Source: an uncultured Prochlorococcus sp. (GTDB lineage: Bacteria; Cyanobacteriota; Cyanobacteriia; PCC-6307; Cyanobiaceae). From it: a stretch of 64,000 nucleotides of DNA. Where the stretch lies: positions 1-64,000 of the forward strand of contig CACNSV010000001.1 of NCBI GenBank assembly GCA_902623195.1, in the 5' to 3' direction. A program made the translations under genes and the position numbers. The notes under the pieces are model-generated. The model saw nothing but the letters and a program-made list of their open reading frames with translations, did no database searches and was not told the DNA's origin. The stretch's first letter is position 1. Every line of letters begins with the position of its first letter. Shown in pieces: positions 39,591-56,997 of this stretch.

Positions 39591-40304
39591 TTGGATTTAC
39601 AAAATCAAATGAAAAAAGCAGTTGCTGAAGCAGCTGTCAAAGAGGTATCTAGTGACATGGTTGTAGGACTTGGATCTGGTTCTACAGCAGCAATCATGAT
39701 AAAAACTCTTGCAAACAAAATTAAAGCTGGGGAATTAAAAAACATAAGAGGAGTCCCAACTTCATTTCAGTCAGAAGTTCTCGCTTTGGAATTAGGTATC
39801 CCGTTGATTGATTTAGTATCTGTTTCTCAGATTGACTTAGCAATTGATGGTGCAGATGAAGTTAATCCTGAGTATCAACTTATTAAGGGTGGGGGTGCCT
39901 GCCACGTAAGAGAAAAATTAGTTGCTAGCAAAGCTAATAAATTATTAATCGTAGTTGATCAAACAAAATTAGTTAAAAATTTAAATGAAGTATTTCCCCT
40001 GCCTGTTGAGGTTTTACCATCGGCTTGGAAACAAGTTAATGATGTAATAGAAGACATGGATGCTAAATGTAAGTTAAGAATGGCAGAAAAAAAAGCAGGT
40101 CCCGTTGTTACCGATGAGGGTAATTTAATATTAGATATTTTATTTAATGGAGGTATAAGTAATCCAAAAGAAATTGAACAGCAGATCAATAATATTCCAG
40201 GAGTTCTTGAAAATGGTTTATTTGTTGATTTAACTTATAAAGTTTTAGTTGGAACAGTTGAAAATAATCAAACTGTTGTATATGTACCAGAGAGAGTTAA
40301 TTAA
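39591..40304 (+). CDS. rpiA: ribose-5-phosphate isomerase A
   Basis: RpiA interconverts ribose-5-phosphate and ribulose-5-phosphate, an essential step of the Calvin and pentose phosphate cycles. The 237-aa protein has GLGSGSTA, the [10 protein letters not shown] motif with catalytic Asp residues, [11 protein letters not shown], and the C-terminal V-D-L-T block. The start is TTG at 39591 (LDLQNQMKK); an internal ATG seven codons in (MKKAVAEAA) is the alternative. The stop overlaps the convergent hisD stop in a TTAATTAA. Confidence 0.95.
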   Translation: MDLQNQMKKAVAEAAVKEVSSDMVVGLGSGSTAAIMIKTLANKIKAGELKNIRGVPTSFQSEVLALELGIPLIDLVSVSQIDLAIDGADEVNPEYQLIKGGGACHVREKLVASKANKLLIVVDQTKLVKNLNEVFPLPVEVLPSAWKQVNDVIEDMDAKCKLRMAEKKAGPVVTDEGNLILDILFNGGISNPKEIEQQINNIPGVLENGLFVDLTYKVLVGTVENNQTVVYVPERVN

Positions 40305-41587
40305 TCTTCAAATCTTACTCTGACAGAATCAGCATGACTGTAAAGTCCTTCGCTGGTTGCAAGATTAATAATGTCTTCACTATTACTTTGTAAACTTTTT
40401 TCAGTAAATTCAATAATTGAAGAATTTTTCATGAAGGTTTCTACACCTAACGCACCACTAAATCTTGCATTCCCTGATGTAGGTAAAGTATGGTTTGGTC
40501 CAGCGATATAGTCACCAACGGCCTCTGGTGTCCATTTACCTAAGAAAATTGCTCCTGCATTTTCTATTTTATCAACAAGCTGTTTTGGATTAATAGTCAT
40601 TATTTCAAGATGCTCAGGAGCAAACTGGTTACTAAATTCAATGCATGTTTCAATATTGTCACATACACCTATTAACCCCCAGTCCTTAATTGATCGCATG
40701 CAAATTTCTTTTCTTGGATGATTTTCTAATTTTTTATTGATATTATTATTGACATCTTGAGCCACTGAATCACTGGTAGTTAAAAGAATTGCAGACGCAA
40801 AAGGATCATGTTCCGCTTGTGCTAATAAATCTGACGCTAACTGAGAGCTGTTAGCACTTTTATCAGCAATGATTAAAATTTCACTTGGTCCTGCTAATGA
40901 ATCAATGCCAGTTGATCCGAAAATTAATTTTTTTGCTGTTGTTACAAAAATATTTCCTGGGCCTGAAATAACATCTACTTTACTTATATTATTTGTACCA
41001 AATGCTAAAGCAGCTATAGCTTGTGCCCCCCCAACCTTGAAAATCTTTTCAATACCGCATATGTGAGCTGCCGCTAATACAGTTTTGTTCATTTCACCCT
41101 TCCCATTAGCAGGTGAAACCATAATTATTTCCCTCACTCCAGCCACTTTAGCAGGAATAGCATTCATAAGTACTGTACTCGGGTATGAAGCTCGCCCACC
41201 TGGAACATATAATCCAGCTCTTTGAACAGGGAGCCATTTACGCTGTACATCCTCGCCATATATACCTTTTATAGAAAAGGATTTAGGAATCTCTTTCTCG
41301 TGAAATTTTTCAATCCGATGTTTTGCATTTTTTAGTGCTACCTGCAAAGGCTTCGTTGTAGTCTCCCATGCTTTTTCAATTTCTTTTTTTGAAACACTAA
41401 GAGGCTCTGGATTAAAGCCATCAAATCTTAATGTATATTTCTTTAAAGCTTCATCACCTTGATTTCTTACATCTTCAAGTATTTTTTTAACAATATTATT
41501 GACTTCTTCATTATTTTCTAAATTTATTCTATCTTCTATTCTTTTAAGTTCATTTAGAATTTCAATTTTATTATGGACTATATTCAT
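40301..41587 (-). CDS. hisD: histidinol dehydrogenase
   Basis: HisD makes histidine from histidinol in two NAD+-dependent oxidations. The 428-aa protein has [42 protein letters not shown] and LLAQAEHDP, which hold the Zn ligands and catalytic Glu/His. It is full length. It is divergent from rpsT across a 113-nt gap, and shares a 4-nt stop overlap with rpiA. Confidence 0.97.
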   Translation of the reverse strand: MNIVHNKIEILNELKRIEDRINLENNEEVNNIVKKILEDVRNQGDEALKKYTLRFDGFNPEPLSVSKKEIEKAWETTTKPLQVALKNAKHRIEKFHEKEIPKSFSIKGIYGEDVQRKWLPVQRAGLYVPGGRASYPSTVLMNAIPAKVAGVREIIMVSPANGKGEMNKTVLAAAHICGIEKIFKVGGAQAIAALAFGTNNISKVDVISGPGNIFVTTAKKLIFGSTGIDSLAGPSEILIIADKSANSSQLASDLLAQAEHDPFASAILLTTSDSVAQDVNNNINKKLENHPRKEICMRSIKDWGLIGVCDNIETCIEFSNQFAPEHLEIMTINPKQLVDKIENAGAIFLGKWTPEAVGDYIAGPNHTLPTSGNARFSGALGVETFMKNSSIIEFTEKSLQSNSEDIINLATSEGLYSHADSVRVRFED

Positions 41588-41700
41588 TTTTTTGAATTTT
41601 AAATTAAAAGTTTCAGATAATTTAGGATAGTGAAGAAATATTATTGATCAGAAGTCTTATCTTTTGATATAGTATATGATTATAAATCAAAGCTATTTCT

Positions 41701-41991
41701 GTGGCAAATAACAAATCAGCAAAAAAAAGAATTCTCGTAGCAGAAAGGAACCGACAAGTTAACAAGTCCTATAAATCTACAGTAAGAACATTAATAAAGA
41801 AAACTTTAGTTAATTGTGAAAATTATAAAAAGAATCCTAACTCGGAAAATCAAAAACTGATTAATACTAGTCTAAATGAGGCATATAGTATAATTGACAA
41901 GGCTGTTAAAAAAAATGTTTTGCATAAAAACAATGGGGCTAATAAAAAATCAAGGATTAATAACTTAGTTAAAAATACATTAAAAAGTTAG
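41701..41991 (+). CDS. rpsT: 30S ribosomal protein S20
   Basis: The 96-aa, very Lys/Asn-rich helical protein (ANNKSAKKRILVAERNRQVN) is S20, a primary 16S rRNA binder. The start is GTG at 41701. Asn enrichment at positions where GC-rich bacteria use Arg/Ala is a visible effect of the low GC content. tatD follows 18 nt downstream. Confidence 0.95.
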   Translation: MANNKSAKKRILVAERNRQVNKSYKSTVRTLIKKTLVNCENYKKNPNSENQKLINTSLNEAYSIIDKAVKKNVLHKNNGANKKSRINNLVKNTLKS

Positions 41992-42009
41992 ATAAATTAT
42001 CTATTAATA

Positions 42010-42804
42010 ATGGAAGAAATCAATTTCATTGATTCACATTGTCATCTCATTTTTGAAAATTTTTTAGATGATATTGAAGAAGTGGCAATTCGATGGAGGT
42101 CTAAAGGTGTTAAAAAGCTCCTTCATGCATGTGTAGAGCTTTCAGATATTCCAAAAATGAAAAAAATCGCAAATAGGTTTTCAGAAATATATTATTCAGT
42201 TGGTTTACATCCTCTTGATGCTAATAAATGGGACTCAAATTCTGAATATATTTTAAAAGAAGCCATTAAGAATGATAATAGAATTGTTGCGATTGGAGAA
42301 ATGGGTTTAGATCTATTTAAAAATAATGATATTGAAATTCAAATAGCTGCTCTTTTACCTCAGATGAAATTAGCATTTGAATCTGATTTGCCTGTAATAA
42401 TTCATTGCAGGAATGCAGCTCATGAAATGATAAATATCTGCAAGGACTTAAAAAAAAATAATATTTGTCCCAAAGGAGTTTTGCATTGCTGGAGCGGAAC
42501 AGTTGATGAAATGCAAGAATTCTTAGAACTAGGCTTTTATATAAGTTTTAGCGGCATAGTGACTTTCCCAAAAGCTTTTGAAACTCATAATTGTGCTAAA
42601 TTAGTACCTAAAGATAAGTATCTTATTGAGACAGATTCTCCTTTTTTAGCACCGGTACCATATCGAGGTAAAAGAAATGAACCTGCATTTGTTGAGAGTG
42701 TGGCAAATTCAATTGCTATAATTAGATCATCCAACATTGATGTAATTGCCAGCGAATCATCACAAAATGCTGAAGAATTGTTTAAATTTGATTTGGTAAA
42801 ATGA
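42010..42804 (+). CDS. tatD: TatD-family metal-dependent deoxyribonuclease
   Basis: The 264-aa amidohydrolase-type protein has all TatD metal motifs: DSHCHL at the N-terminus, GEMGLDL (Glu ligand), HCRNA, LHCWSG and ETDSPFLAP. TatD proteins are 3'-5' exonucleases for DNA or RNA repair and turnover. Close spacing behind rpsT suggests co-transcription, a common arrangement in cyanobacteria. A 182-nt gap then precedes rpoB. Confidence 0.9.
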   Translation: MEEINFIDSHCHLIFENFLDDIEEVAIRWRSKGVKKLLHACVELSDIPKMKKIANRFSEIYYSVGLHPLDANKWDSNSEYILKEAIKNDNRIVAIGEMGLDLFKNNDIEIQIAALLPQMKLAFESDLPVIIHCRNAAHEMINICKDLKKNNICPKGVLHCWSGTVDEMQEFLELGFYISFSGIVTFPKAFETHNCAKLVPKDKYLIETDSPFLAPVPYRGKRNEPAFVESVANSIAIIRSSNIDVIASESSQNAEELFKFDLVK

Positions 42805-42986
42805 CTAAATATCTGCTAGTATAAAAAATTACTGGCTAATTTTCTTAAATTTTTAAAATACGGTTAGCTAATCTGTTTATTAACTAATCGAGTTTTGTAG
42901 ATTTTTTGGAAAAATTTTTAACCAAATTATCTTTAGTTTAGGTAAATTCAAAAGGTAAAATCTTAAAAAACCCAGGATTCTATTGG

Positions 42987-45900
42987 ATGAGCAGTAGCGC
43001 TTTACAAGTAACAAAGACAGTTACTTATTTACCAGATTTAGTAGAGGTACAAAGAGCAAGTTTCAAATGGTTTTTGGAAAAAGGTTTAATTGAAGAACTT
43101 CAGAATTTTTCACCAATTACTGACTATACAGGTAAGCTCGAGTTACATTTCATAGGTGAAGAATACCGTTTAAAAAGACCAAGGCATGATGTTGAGGAGG
43201 CAAAAAGAAGGGATGCTACTTTTGCTTCTCAAATGTATGTAACTTGTAGACTTATAAATAAAGAAACAGGTGAAATTAAAGAGCAGGAAGTATTTATAGG
43301 CGAATTACCATTAATGACTGAAAGAGGTACTTTTATAATTAATGGGGCTGAAAGAGTCATTGTAAACCAGATAGTAAGAAGTCCTGGTGTGTATTTTAAA
43401 GATGAACAGGATAAAAATGGGAGAAGAACTTACAACGCGAGTGTTATACCTAACAGAGGTGCTTGGTTAAAATTTGAGACGGATAAGAACAATTTACTAT
43501 ATGTCAGGGTCGACAAAACAAGGAAAATTAATGCTCATGTTCTTATGAGAGCTATGGGCCTTTCCGACAATGATGTAATAGATAAACTTAGACATCCCGA
43601 ATTTTATAAAAATTCAATTGATTCTGCTAATGAAGAGGGAATAACATCTGAAGATCAAGCTTTGCTTGAGCTTTACAAAAAATTAAGGCCAGGTGAGCCG
43701 CCATCTGTATCTGGTGGTCAACAACTTTTGCATAGTCGTTTTTTTGATCCTAAGAGATACGATTTAGGCAGAGTCGGCAGATATAAAATTAATAAAAAAC
43801 TCAGGCTGACTGTTCCAGATAATATTAGGACTCTGACACATGAAGATGTTCTTTCCACTATAGATTATCTCATTAATTTAGAACTTGATATCGGTGGTGC
43901 AAGTCTCGATGATATTGATCACTTGGGTAACAGAAGAGTTCGATCCGTAGGTGAATTATTACAAAATCAAGTGCGTGTTGGTCTTAACAGACTTGAAAGA
44001 ATCATTAAGGAAAGAATGACTGTTGGCGAAACTGATTCTCTAACACCCGCTCAATTAGTTAATCCAAAGCCACTAGTTGCTGCTATCAAGGAATTTTTTG
44101 GTTCAAGTCAATTAAGTCAATTTATGGATCAAACAAATCCGCTTGCAGAATTGACTCATAAAAGGAGAATTTCAGCGTTAGGTCCAGGAGGACTAACAAG
44201 AGAAAGAGCTGGTTTTGCAGTTAGAGATATACATCCTTCTCATTATGGTAGGCTTTGTCCAATTGAGACTCCTGAAGGCCCAAACGCTGGCCTTATAAAT
44301 TCTTTAGCAACTCATGCCAGGGTAAATGAATATGGTTTTATAGAAACTCCATTTTGGAAGGTTGATAAAGGCAGAGTCGTAAAAAGTGGTAAACCAATTT
44401 ATTTATCAGCTGATTTAGAAGATGAATGTAGGGTCGCTCCTGGCGATGTGGCAACAGATGAAGAAGGATTAATACTTGCCGATTTAATTCCAGTGAGATA
44501 TCGCCAAGATTTTGAAAAAGTTCCACCTTTACAAGTTGATTATGTTCAATTATCTCCTGTTCAAGTAATTTCAGTAGCCACCTCTCTAATCCCCTTTCTA
44601 GAGCATGACGATGCCAATAGAGCCTTAATGGGATCAAATATGCAAAGACAAGCTGTTCCTCTTCTAAGACCAGAAAGACCACTTGTTGGTACTGGCCTTG
44701 AATCTCAGGTTGCTAGAGATTCTGGGATGGTTCCAATAACAAAAGTAAATGGTACAGTTTCTTACGTAGATGCGAATGAAATTATTGTTAGGGATGATGA
44801 AGGTAATGATCATATTCATCAATTACAAAAATATCAAAGATCTAATCAAGATACTTGTTTAAATCAAAGACCAATTGTAAACAATGGAGATAAAGTTATT
44901 TCTGGACAGGTTTTAGCTGATGGATCTGCTTGTGAGGGAGGCGAAATCGCCTTAGGGCAAAACGTTTTAATAGCTTATATGCCCTGGGAAGGATACAATT
45001 ATGAAGATGCAATACTTGTTAGTGAAAGATTAGTTACAGATGATCTATATACCTCTGTTCATATTGAAAAATACGAAATAGAGGCTAGGCAAACTAAATT
45101 AGGTCCTGAAGAAATTACAAGGGAAATTCCAAATGTATCTGAAGATAGTCTTGCTGATCTTGATGAGATGGGGATTATAAGAACTGGAGCCTTTGTTGAA
45201 AGTGGAGATATTTTAGTAGGGAAAGTCACCCCCAAAGGAGAGTCTGATCAACCCCCTGAAGAAAAACTATTGCGAGCAATATTTGGAGAAAAGGCTAGAG
45301 ATGTAAGAGATAATTCACTAAGAGTTCCTAATACAGAAAGAGGGAGGGTTGTTGATGTAAGAATATACACACGAGAGCAAGGAGATGAGCTACCCCCTGG
45401 CGCAAATATGGTTGTGAGAGTATACGTAGCCCAACGTCGTAAGATACAGGTTGGTGACAAGATGGCGGGAAGACATGGAAATAAAGGAATAATAAGTAGA
45501 ATTCTACCGAGAGAAGATATGCCTTATTTACCAGATGGAACACCTGTAGATATTGTATTAAATCCTCTTGGAGTGCCTAGTAGGATGAATGTTGGTCAAG
45601 TATTTGAGCTTTTAATGGGATGGGCTGCGTCTAATCTAAACTGTAGAGTAAAAGTAGTGCCTTTTGATGAAATGTATGGTCCTGAAAAATCACACCAGAC
45701 AGTTCAGGCATTTCTGACTGAAGCCTCAAAACAGAAAGGTAAAGATTGGGTTTATAATCCAAAAGATCCGGGCAAACTTGTTTTGATAGATGGTAGGACT
45801 GGCGAACCTTTTGATCAACCAGTCGCTGTAGGTTATTCTCACTTCTTAAAACTTGTTCACTTAGTAGATGATAAAATTCACGCTCGATCCACAGGGCCTT

Positions 45901-46280
45901 ATTCGTTGGTAACCCAGCAGCCTCTCGGTGGTAAAGCTCAGCAGGGTGGGCAACGTTTAGGTGAAATGGAAGTTTGGGCATTAGAAGCATATGGAGCCGC
46001 GTATACATTGCAAGAATTATTAACAGTTAAATCTGATGATATGCAAGGTAGAAATGAAGCTCTTAATGCAATTGTCAAAGGTAAACCAATACCCAGACCT
46101 GGAACTCCTGAATCTTTTAAAGTTTTAATGAGAGAACTACAATCTTTAGGTCTTGATATTTCTGTTTATACAGATGAAGGTAAGGAAGTTGACTTAATGC
46201 AAGATGTTAAATCTAGAAGGAATACTCCTTCAAGACCAACTTATGAATCATTGGGGACTTCAGAGTATGAAGAAGATTAA
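42987..46280 (+). CDS. rpoB: RNA polymerase beta subunit
   Basis: The 1097-aa protein is the full beta subunit, slightly shorter than E. coli's (1342), as cyanobacterial forms lack large insertions. Visible hallmarks: [44 protein letters not shown], and the C-terminal [25 protein letters not shown] block. It heads the rpoB-rpoC1-rpoC2 operon; the 182-nt upstream region has no ORF. Confidence 0.98.
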   Translation: MSSSALQVTKTVTYLPDLVEVQRASFKWFLEKGLIEELQNFSPITDYTGKLELHFIGEEYRLKRPRHDVEEAKRRDATFASQMYVTCRLINKETGEIKEQEVFIGELPLMTERGTFIINGAERVIVNQIVRSPGVYFKDEQDKNGRRTYNASVIPNRGAWLKFETDKNNLLYVRVDKTRKINAHVLMRAMGLSDNDVIDKLRHPEFYKNSIDSANEEGITSEDQALLELYKKLRPGEPPSVSGGQQLLHSRFFDPKRYDLGRVGRYKINKKLRLTVPDNIRTLTHEDVLSTIDYLINLELDIGGASLDDIDHLGNRRVRSVGELLQNQVRVGLNRLERIIKERMTVGETDSLTPAQLVNPKPLVAAIKEFFGSSQLSQFMDQTNPLAELTHKRRISALGPGGLTRERAGFAVRDIHPSHYGRLCPIETPEGPNAGLINSLATHARVNEYGFIETPFWKVDKGRVVKSGKPIYLSADLEDECRVAPGDVATDEEGLILADLIPVRYRQDFEKVPPLQVDYVQLSPVQVISVATSLIPFLEHDDANRALMGSNMQRQAVPLLRPERPLVGTGLESQVARDSGMVPITKVNGTVSYVDANEIIVRDDEGNDHIHQLQKYQRSNQDTCLNQRPIVNNGDKVISGQVLADGSACEGGEIALGQNVLIAYMPWEGYNYEDAILVSERLVTDDLYTSVHIEKYEIEARQTKLGPEEITREIPNVSEDSLADLDEMGIIRTGAFVESGDILVGKVTPKGESDQPPEEKLLRAIFGEKARDVRDNSLRVPNTERGRVVDVRIYTREQGDELPPGANMVVRVYVAQRRKIQVGDKMAGRHGNKGIISRILPREDMPYLPDGTPVDIVLNPLGVPSRMNVGQVFELLMGWAASNLNCRVKVVPFDEMYGPEKSHQTVQAFLTEASKQKGKDWVYNPKDPGKLVLIDGRTGEPFDQPVAVGYSHFLKLVHLVDDKIHARSTGPYSLVTQQPLGGKAQQGGQRLGEMEVWALEAYGAAYTLQELLTVKSDDMQGRNEALNAIVKGKPIPRPGTPESFKVLMRELQSLGLDISVYTDEGKEVDLMQDVKSRRNTPSRPTYESLGTSEYEED

Positions 46281-46293
46281 ATCCGATTATTAA

Positions 46294-48222
<1,929 letters not shown>

Positions 48223-48249
48223 TCATAACAAGACATCTAACACTAATAA

Positions 48250-52359
<4,110 letters not shown>

Positions 52360-52376
52360 GCTATTATTATTTTTGA

Positions 52377-53603
<1,227 letters not shown>

Positions 53604-53682
53604 ATTTGAAATCAACTAATTTTTAGTAATAATTTTAAATTCTTCAATAAAAAAGCTAGTATTAATTAAATCAAATAATTTA

Positions 53683-53808
53683 GTGAGCTTTATTAGAACC
53701 AAATTACTTCCTGTAATGATTGTAATTCTTTTTGGAGTTGCATTTTTTGCTGTTAGTGCAAGAATTTGGTTGCCTGGTGATATGATGTCCCCTGCTCCTA
53801 TTAGTTAA
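53683..53808 (+). CDS. small single-pass membrane protein, 41 aa
   Basis: GTG at 53683 to TAA at 53808 encodes 41 residues absent from the ORF track: MSFIRTKLLPVMIVILFGVAF... with one hydrophobic helix (about 9-27) and a polar tail ending in PGDMMSPAPIS. The size and shape resemble small subunits of photosynthetic or NDH-1 complexes, but I do not recognise the family. The 15-nt spacing to the next gene and its own clean frame support it being real. Confidence 0.6.
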   Translation: MSFIRTKLLPVMIVILFGVAFFAVSARIWLPGDMMSPAPIS

Positions 53809-53823
53809 TACTTTTTGTGTTCA

Positions 53824-54597
53824 ATGATTAATTACAAAAAAGAATTAAATGATGATAGTTTGGCAGATATAGCTATTGATCCAGATATTTTAGCTAAAGA
53901 GTTAGCTGTTGATTTTGAAGTTGATCCTCTTGAGGAAATTGATAAAGATGGCTTCTCAAAAGATAGTTTAGATATATCTTCTTCATGTGATCAGGCTTTA
54001 GAATATTTGAAAGGGGACAAGGAAAAGCGAATTCAAGGTTTAAAAATTTTTTGTGAATATCGTGATGAAAGGTCTTTCCCTCTTTTACTACCATTGTTAG
54101 ATCAATCTTGCCCTGTGGAGAGAATGAGCGCTGTATATGCCTTAGGTCGAAATCCTTGTCCTGATGCTGTAAGTAAATTAGTTAGTTTGTTAGAGTCTGA
54201 TGACAATGCTTATGTTAGAAGGGCTACAGCTTGGAGCTTAGCAAATTATGATAATCAAATTGTATTACGTCCTTTAATAAAAGCCTTACAGAATGATGTC
54301 TCCGCAGTAAGACTTTGGGCCTCAAGCTCTCTCGCAGAGATTGGCAGTATTTCAAATGACAATGCACAATTAGCTTCTGAACAATTATTAATAAGTCTAA
54401 AAATTGATAATGAGCCTATTGTTAGGAGTAATTGTATTTGGTCCTTATGCAGGCTTTATCAAAAATTAAGTAATAAATTGCAAGATTTATTTATAGATGA
54501 ATGTACAAAAATTGCTTTATTTGACTCTGAACCTTCTGTTATGGAAGAGGCTAAGACTGCGCTTGATTCAATGGGGATGAAAGGATTTTATAAATAA
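53824..54597 (+). CDS. HEAT-repeat (PBS lyase-like) protein
   Basis: I prefer ATG 53824 to the ORF-track TTG 53815. The 257-aa protein has a ~55-residue acidic N-terminus and then helical repeats of PBS-lyase/HEAT type: ERMSAVYALGRNPC, AYVRRATAWSLANYD, AVRLWASSSLAEIG, PIVRSNCIWSLCRL. Phycobilin lyases use such repeats, but high-light Prochlorococcus lacks phycobilisomes and many HEAT proteins are simple scaffolds, so no lyase activity is claimed. A weak hairpin lies just after it. Confidence 0.8.
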   Translation: MINYKKELNDDSLADIAIDPDILAKELAVDFEVDPLEEIDKDGFSKDSLDISSSCDQALEYLKGDKEKRIQGLKIFCEYRDERSFPLLLPLLDQSCPVERMSAVYALGRNPCPDAVSKLVSLLESDDNAYVRRATAWSLANYDNQIVLRPLIKALQNDVSAVRLWASSSLAEIGSISNDNAQLASEQLLISLKIDNEPIVRSNCIWSLCRLYQKLSNKLQDLFIDECTKIALFDSEPSVMEEAKTALDSMGMKGFYK

Positions 54598-54602
54598 TTT
54601 AT

Positions 54603-54629
54603 TTGGATATTGAAATATTTTATATCCAA
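54603..54629 (+). other. hairpin after the HEAT-repeat gene
   Basis: TTGGATAT and ATATCCAA form a perfect 8-bp stem with an 11-nt loop, six nt after the gene's stop. No T run follows, so termination is uncertain; an mRNA 3'-end stabiliser is possible. Confidence 0.35.
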
Positions 54630-54714
54630 TAATGAAAACAAAGTTACGTTATCAACTGAAAGCAAAAAATTTAGTTATTTTATATAAAGTATAAGTACTT
54701 AGTGTGTTAATCTA

Positions 54715-54930
54715 ATGCCACAAAGAACATTAAGATTCAAAATTTATCAAGATGGACGTGTCCATGAAACGGTAGAAGGTTTTGAAGGTGAATCCTGTAA
54801 TGATGCAACTAAGAATTTAGAAGATGCTCTTGGAGAAGTTAAAACTAAGAGATTAACAACAGACTCATTTGTCATTAATCAAGTCAACAATTCCAATCAA
54901 TTAAAAAACGAATCTAATGTCACATTTTAG
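54715..54930 (+). CDS. DUF2997 family protein
   Basis: The 71-aa protein (LRFKIYQDGRVHETVEGFEGESC and DATKNLEDALGEV) fits the DUF2997 family, which has the short beta-hairpin then helix pattern. The pair DUF2997 plus DUF1257 recurs in cyanobacteria. Its end overlaps the ycf35 start by 14 nt, so translation is coupled. No enzymatic motif is seen. Confidence 0.8.
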   Translation: MPQRTLRFKIYQDGRVHETVEGFEGESCNDATKNLEDALGEVKTKRLTTDSFVINQVNNSNQLKNESNVTF

Positions 54931-55309
54931 TACTATTAAAACTAAACTTAGAGAGACTGAGCCTTTAGTAAAAGCCCTAGCTCAATTAGGTTATAATCCT
55001 AACCAAGATGAAAAATTTGTAAAAGGCTATCAAGGAAAATTCACTGCAGTTGATATCAGTTTAGATTTACCAGAAAATACCAAGGTTGGTTTTAAGTGGG
55101 ACAACAAAACTAATACCTATGAGTTAGTTACTGATTTAGATTTATGGAAGTATAATTTACCAGTTGAAAGATTTATTTCAAAAGTTACACAGATGTATGC
55201 ATATCAAACAATATTATTCCAAACACAAAAAGATGGATATGAAATTATTGAACAAAAGAATGAGAATGATGGATCCATAGAATTAGTCCTCACAAAATGG
55301 GAATCATAA
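54917..55309 (+). CDS. ycf35: Ycf35 (DUF1257) protein
   Basis: The 130-aa protein matches Ycf35: MSHFSTIKTKLRETEPLVKALAQLGY at the N-terminus, VGFKWDNKTNTYELVTD and YAYQTILFQTQKDGYEI after it. It is conserved from cyanobacteria to red-algal plastids, of unknown function. It overlaps the DUF2997 gene and is followed 3 nt later by a ferredoxin gene, suggesting a joint role in a redox- or cofactor-linked process. Confidence 0.9.
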   Translation: MSHFSTIKTKLRETEPLVKALAQLGYNPNQDEKFVKGYQGKFTAVDISLDLPENTKVGFKWDNKTNTYELVTDLDLWKYNLPVERFISKVTQMYAYQTILFQTQKDGYEIIEQKNENDGSIELVLTKWES

Positions 55310-55312
55310 GGT

Positions 55313-55786
55313 TTGGATTTTGATCCTTCTACCGCATATGATTTAAACGAAGAAATTTTAGAGACTTCTTCGTTTAAATCTTTTGTAAAAATTGATTCTA
55401 ATTCTAATTCAGTAGATGAGATTAATAATGATAATGTAGCTGCATTTCATGAATATATTGAGTCTAATGATATTTCTGGATTTGAACCTGTCCTTGGTGG
55501 CGAATTGACTGAAAAAGCAATCTGGGTTGATGAAGCTGCTTGTATAGGGTGTCAGTATTGTGTTCATGTCGCTACTAATACATTTATTGTTGATGAGGAT
55601 CTCGGAAGAGCGAGGGTTATTCGACAGAATGGAGATGATCTTAAAGTAGTTCAAGAAGCAATGGATACATGTCCAGTTGATTGTATGCATTGGGTTGAAT
55701 TCGAAGATCTTGATAGATTAGAAGCCAGTTTAAATAGGGATATGTTTCAATCATTAGGCAAATTACCTAGGGTAAATAAACACTAA
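55313..55786 (+). CDS. single-cluster ferredoxin with N-terminal extension
   Basis: The 157-aa protein has an acidic, probably flexible N-terminal ~60 residues and then a ferredoxin domain. Cluster ligands are C77-x2-C80-x2-C83 in ACIGCQYC and C120 in TCPVDC (C124 also present), giving one [4Fe-4S] or [3Fe-4S] site; the second cluster motif of bacterial 2[4Fe-4S] ferredoxins is absent. The start is TTG at 55313, 3 nt after ycf35. It most likely transfers electrons for the adjacent genes, but partners are not proven. Confidence 0.9.
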   Translation: MDFDPSTAYDLNEEILETSSFKSFVKIDSNSNSVDEINNDNVAAFHEYIESNDISGFEPVLGGELTEKAIWVDEAACIGCQYCVHVATNTFIVDEDLGRARVIRQNGDDLKVVQEAMDTCPVDCMHWVEFEDLDRLEASLNRDMFQSLGKLPRVNKH

Positions 55787-55795
55787 AAAAATTAA

Positions 55796-56995
55796 ATGAC
55801 ATTACCATATCGTCGGTTTGGCAGGACAAACATTGATATGCCAGTGTTATCTCTAGGTGGAATGAGATTTCAAAAAAGTTGGAAACAATTAGAAATATCA
55901 GAAATATCGAAAGAGGAACAAAATAAAGTAATGAAGGCTTTAGAGTTAGCAGATTTATATGGTTTACATCATATTGAAACTGCTCGACACTATGGTACTT
56001 CTGAATTGCAATTAGGTTCTGCATTTAAAAATATGGATATAAACTCTAAAATTATTCAAACTAAAATTCCTCCTAATGAAGATGTAAATGAGTTTCAAGA
56101 TGAGCTAAAAACGAGTTTTCAAAAACTAGGAATAAAAAAAATTGATCTTCTTGCTATTCACGGCATAAATACTTTTGAACATCTTCAACAAGCCATAAGG
56201 GAAGGAGGATGTGTTGATGCTCTTAGAAAGTGGCAAAAAGATAATTTGATTGGGCACATTGGATTCTCTACTCATGGATCATTAAGCCTTATTCAAAAGG
56301 CAATATCCTCCAATAAATTTGATTTTGTTAATTTGCACTGGTATTTTATAAATCAGACAAATATCAAAGCAATAAGATTAGCTGAAAAATTTGATTTAGG
56401 GGTTTTCATAATTAGTCCAACTGATAAGGGTGGACATTTGCACACACCTTCAGAAAAAATTTATAAACTTTGTAAGCCTATCCATCCAATAGTTTTTAAC
56501 GATTTATTTTGCTTGAGTGATAATTCTGTTCATACACTAAGTGTAGGTGTTGCTAAAGAATCTGATTTTGATTATCACTTAGAGGCTATATCCCTGCTGC
56601 ATAAATCAAATTATTTAGTTTCTTCCATTGAGAGTAAATTGACTAAAGAATTAATCAAAGTTTTGGGTGATGATTGGTATCACAATTGGGATAAGAATTT
56701 ACCAACATGGAAAAATACTCCAGGAGAAATTAATATTCCAGTGCTTCTTTGGTTATCCAATTTGCTTGAAGCATGGGATTTAGAAAGTTTTACTAAAGCA
56801 AGATATCAATTGCTAGGTAACGGAGGACATTGGTTCCCTGGTAATAATGCAAATTTGTTGGATGTTAGTGTCACTGAAGATGATCTATATAAATCATTGA
56901 TTAATCATAGTAACCCTAAAAAAGTAATAAAAAAAATTAGATATTTAAAAAGAAAATTTGGGACAGAAAAACAGGCTAGATTATCATCAGCATAA
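55796..56995 (+). CDS. aldo/keto reductase family protein
   Basis: The 399-aa protein has the (beta/alpha)8 reductase pattern: RRFGRTNIDMPVLSLGGMRF at the start, then HHIETARHYGTSE, in which the family's Asp is replaced by Glu and the catalytic Tyr kept, and DLLAIHGI. The C-terminal ~100 residues extend beyond the barrel, like the COG1453 oxidoreductases. Those proteins often carry an extra C-terminal ferredoxin domain, not seen here; instead a separate ferredoxin gene lies 9 nt upstream. NAD(P)H-linked reduction of an unknown carbonyl is the inferred role. Confidence 0.85.
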   Translation: MTLPYRRFGRTNIDMPVLSLGGMRFQKSWKQLEISEISKEEQNKVMKALELADLYGLHHIETARHYGTSELQLGSAFKNMDINSKIIQTKIPPNEDVNEFQDELKTSFQKLGIKKIDLLAIHGINTFEHLQQAIREGGCVDALRKWQKDNLIGHIGFSTHGSLSLIQKAISSNKFDFVNLHWYFINQTNIKAIRLAEKFDLGVFIISPTDKGGHLHTPSEKIYKLCKPIHPIVFNDLFCLSDNSVHTLSVGVAKESDFDYHLEAISLLHKSNYLVSSIESKLTKELIKVLGDDWYHNWDKNLPTWKNTPGEINIPVLLWLSNLLEAWDLESFTKARYQLLGNGGHWFPGNNANLLDVSVTEDDLYKSLINHSNPKKVIKKIRYLKRKFGTEKQARLSSA

Positions 56996-56997
56996 AT

